Positions 7,416-9,543 of a DNA stretch of 9,543 nt are shown piece after piece. The position numbers and the translations under genes are program-made. The notes beneath the pieces are model-generated. The model saw only the letters and a program-made list of their open reading frames with translations, was not told where the DNA came from and searched no databases. Within the stretch, counting starts at the first letter, position 1, and the number at the start of each line of letters is the position of its first letter. This DNA comes from an uncultured Eubacteriales bacterium (GTDB taxonomy: Bacteria; Bacillota; Clostridia; Lachnospirales; Bianqueaceae). Location of the stretch: contig CACZPA010000150.1 in NCBI GenBank assembly GCA_902782895.1, positions 1 through 9,543 on the forward strand, written 5' to 3'.

Positions 7416-9524
7416 ATGGAAAAGGACCTGACGGCCGAGAAACAGCATCTTGCCGAGGTGCAGCAGATCATTCAGAGTGAATCGGAACGTCTGCTGCATG
7501 ATCTCGGCATTATGAGAAAAGATATCGTAGAGAACCGGAAATACTGGTCTGAAGAAGTTGCCAGAAACCGCTTCCATGAAATGATGGTTGGATCGGATGT
7601 CAAAGAGGACCAGTATACGGAGGCTTACAAGCGGGTGCTGGAGCTCTCAGGCATGTATTACAATCCGTATTTCGGCATGATCGAGTTTTTGGAGGACGGT
7701 TTGCCGGAATCGGAAACAGAGCAGTATTATATCGGCAAGAGAGGATTGACGCAGGACGGAGATCCGGTGATTCTTGACTGGCGTACTCCCGTGTCATCCC
7801 TGTTCTATCAGCAGCGGTTGGGGGAGATGTCTTTTACGGCGCCGGGAGGCGTTATCTGCGTCGATCTGAAAAAGCGCCGCCAGTATGTGATAAAAAACGG
7901 AGAGCTTAAGGGCCTTTTTGATTCCGCGATGGATATCCAGGACGAGATCCTGCAGATGGTCCTTTCCGGATCCAGCGGAGACCGTCTCAAGGAAGTCGTC
8001 GCGACGATCCAGCGGGAGCAGAACGACCTGATCCGCGCTCCGCTCACAGATAATGTCATGCTGGACGGGGTCGCCGGCAGCGGCAAAACGACGATCGTGC
8101 TGCACCGTGTGGCCTATTTGCTGTACAATTACCGCGCGCAGCTGAAGGATAATATTCTGATCCTCGGGCCGAACCGTTTCTTTATGGAATACATTTCCGG
8201 TGTTCTCCCGGATCTCGGAGAGACGGATAATACCTATCAGCGGACACTGCGCAGTCTGGCCGCGGAAGTACTGCCGTTGAAACGCCCGGTCATGCAGCCG
8301 CAGGAGTATTATGAGAGACTGCTCGGCGGGAAGGATACGGTCTGGAGGGATGAGGTCTATCACCGTGCAGGCGCCGGTTATACGAAGTTCCTGGACAGCA
8401 GAATCGCCGATTATGAGGAATCCGAACGGATTACAGAGGATATTACGTTCCGCGGGCAGGTGATCCTTAAGGCAGCGGAAGGAAATGATCTTTTCTTTGA
8501 CGCGTATCACAATATGCCCATCGATAAGCGGAATCTGCGGATCAAGCGCGTGATCGTCAATCATCTGCGGATCTGGCGCGATGAGTCCGTCCGCAGGATC
8601 CAGAAAGAATACAACGCACGGATTGCGGAAGCTAAGAGAGAACACGACGAGGATCTGGCAAACAGCCTGCGTTATGAGGGCGACATGAAGATCCAGGAAT
8701 TCATGGAGGACCTTTTCGCTTTCCGCAAAGAGCTGCGCTCCGCGTACGCGCTGCCGGATACCGAGAATCTGTACGCGGAATGGACCAACCAGGGCGATGA
8801 ACCCTGGACGGAAGAAGATCTCTGGGCGATGCTCTATGTGGCGGCACGTTTCCACGGCAAAGGGCTTTTTGACGTACGGCATGTAGTTGTGGACGAAGCG
8901 CAGGACATCAGTGCGCTCGGCCTGGCCGCTCTGATCCGCCTGACAGGGACGGAGAGTATGACGATCGTCGGCGACAACCGGCAGAAGATCAAAGGGCTTG
9001 GCTTCCCGAGCATTCTGGACGAGTGGCGGGATGCCGCGACATCTTCCGTTCGCAAGAAGACAAAAGAATATCATCTTGCGACAAGCTACCGCAGTACGCG
9101 TGAGATCATGGAATACGCCATGCGGGATCTGTCGGAGGATCTGAAGTGTCCCGTCCAGACGGTGGAGAGGCCCGGAACACCGGTGCGTGTACTGACATCC
9201 GGCCTTACGGAGAGTATTGCCGGTATGATCAGCGAAGAGCTTGCAATCATGCGCGGCTCCGGTGCTGAGCGTCTCGCGGTCCTTACCGAGAATCAGGAAC
9301 AGGCACGATACATCGCCGCTCTGATGCCACATGAGACGGAGCTGATGAGCGACGAGACCCGCAGGACGGATCCGGCAAAAGTCCCGGTAATGCCGTTCTA
9401 TTTCGCGAAAGGTCTGGAGTATGACGGTGTTGTAGCGATCGATACGATGCAGGATAAGCTGACGCATTATGTGCTCTGTACACGCGCGCTGCATCAGCTG
9501 ACGCACATCCGGCTTCAGGCATAA
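7416..9524 (+). CDS. helD: HelD-type UvrD/Rep-like ATPase that remodels RNA polymerase
   Basis: This 702-residue protein matches HelD, a superfamily 1 helicase-like ATPase of Gram-positive bacteria that binds RNA polymerase, enters its channels and releases it from stalled or finished complexes. Residues 1-75 are charged and helical, as expected for the arm entering the secondary channel. Motor motifs in order are: REQNDLIR Q-type motif (200-207), Walker A GVAGSGKT (218-225), Walker B VVDEAQD (491-497), GDNRQKI (519-525), SYRST (557-561), KGLEYDGV (665-672) and YVLCTRALHQL (685-695). All look catalytically intact. The segment of about 290-480 between Walker A and B is the insertion that in HelD reaches the main channel. 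The protein is about 70 residues shorter than B. subtilis HelD. A plain UvrD/PcrA helicase is less likely because of the N-terminal arm and the size of this insertion. The ATG follows AAAGGG (7400-7405) by 10 bases. A weak TTCGGA-N16-TAGAAT (7366-7393) might supply a promoter of its own. No terminator is visible in the 19 bases left after the stop. Confidence 0.9.
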   Translation: MEKDLTAEKQHLAEVQQIIQSESERLLHDLGIMRKDIVENRKYWSEEVARNRFHEMMVGSDVKEDQYTEAYKRVLELSGMYYNPYFGMIEFLEDGLPESETEQYYIGKRGLTQDGDPVILDWRTPVSSLFYQQRLGEMSFTAPGGVICVDLKKRRQYVIKNGELKGLFDSAMDIQDEILQMVLSGSSGDRLKEVVATIQREQNDLIRAPLTDNVMLDGVAGSGKTTIVLHRVAYLLYNYRAQLKDNILILGPNRFFMEYISGVLPDLGETDNTYQRTLRSLAAEVLPLKRPVMQPQEYYERLLGGKDTVWRDEVYHRAGAGYTKFLDSRIADYEESERITEDITFRGQVILKAAEGNDLFFDAYHNMPIDKRNLRIKRVIVNHLRIWRDESVRRIQKEYNARIAEAKREHDEDLANSLRYEGDMKIQEFMEDLFAFRKELRSAYALPDTENLYAEWTNQGDEPWTEEDLWAMLYVAARFHGKGLFDVRHVVVDEAQDISALGLAALIRLTGTESMTIVGDNRQKIKGLGFPSILDEWRDAATSSVRKKTKEYHLATSYRSTREIMEYAMRDLSEDLKCPVQTVERPGTPVRVLTSGLTESIAGMISEELAIMRGSGAERLAVLTENQEQARYIAALMPHETELMSDETRRTDPAKVPVMPFYFAKGLEYDGVVAIDTMQDKLTHYVLCTRALHQLTHIRLQA

Positions 9525-9543
9525 GAAGAGGCATAAGTCACTC

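Noticed and set aside
7794..9506. Minus-strand 570-codon open frame within helD
   Set aside because: It is in register with helD codons and its end coincides with a TCA serine codon (7794-7796). It is a shadow with no domain signature.

Overview
This window looks like a chromosomal housekeeping locus from a Gram-positive Bacillota of class Clostridia, probably Lachnospiraceae-like. This placement is inferred from gene order, a short SigA-type sigma factor, strong AGGAGG-like ribosome sites, a HelD-type helicase and a CofE-like ligase. I can support no named genus. All seven genes lie on the + strand and coding density is very high. The longest gene-free stretch is 122 bases (1178-1299), so no gap exceeds 300 bases.

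Layout: the window opens inside a gene for a coenzyme F420-0:L-glutamate ligase (CofE) family protein, with the 5' end cut off by the window edge. After it comes the only substantial intergenic region. That region holds a perfect 8-bp inverted repeat around a TATAAT box, then an intrinsic-terminator-like hairpin that ends just before the dnaG ribosome site. Next is a tight run: dnaG (primase), rpoD/sigA (primary sigma factor), trmK (tRNA m1A22 methyltransferase) and a short Nif3-family dinuclear-metal protein. The gaps or overlaps between these four are 24, -1 and -22 bases. After 47 bases comes a TGS/ThrRS-like/uridine-kinase fusion protein, and after another 41 bases a HelD-type ATPase. The window ends 19 bases after the helD stop with no visible terminator.

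How the genes fit together: dnaG-rpoD is the core of the bacterial macromolecular synthesis operon, joining primer synthesis for replication to the promoter-recognition subunit of RNA polymerase. trmK and a nif3-family gene follow sigA in many Bacillota, including Bacillus subtilis (trmK/yqfN-yqfO), so this part is classical synteny. HelD recycles stalled RNA polymerase and fits the transcription theme, although nothing here proves it is co-transcribed with rpoD.

I see no defence system, CRISPR array, insertion sequence, tRNA, rRNA, phage gene or obvious new biological system. The items most worth a second look are the 122-base dnaG leader, the CofE-family gene in a lineage not generally known to make F420, the poorly characterised kinase fusion, and two compositional signals: about 130 GATC sites, and loss of TTA/CTA/TCA codons, which creates a 966-codon antisense open frame.
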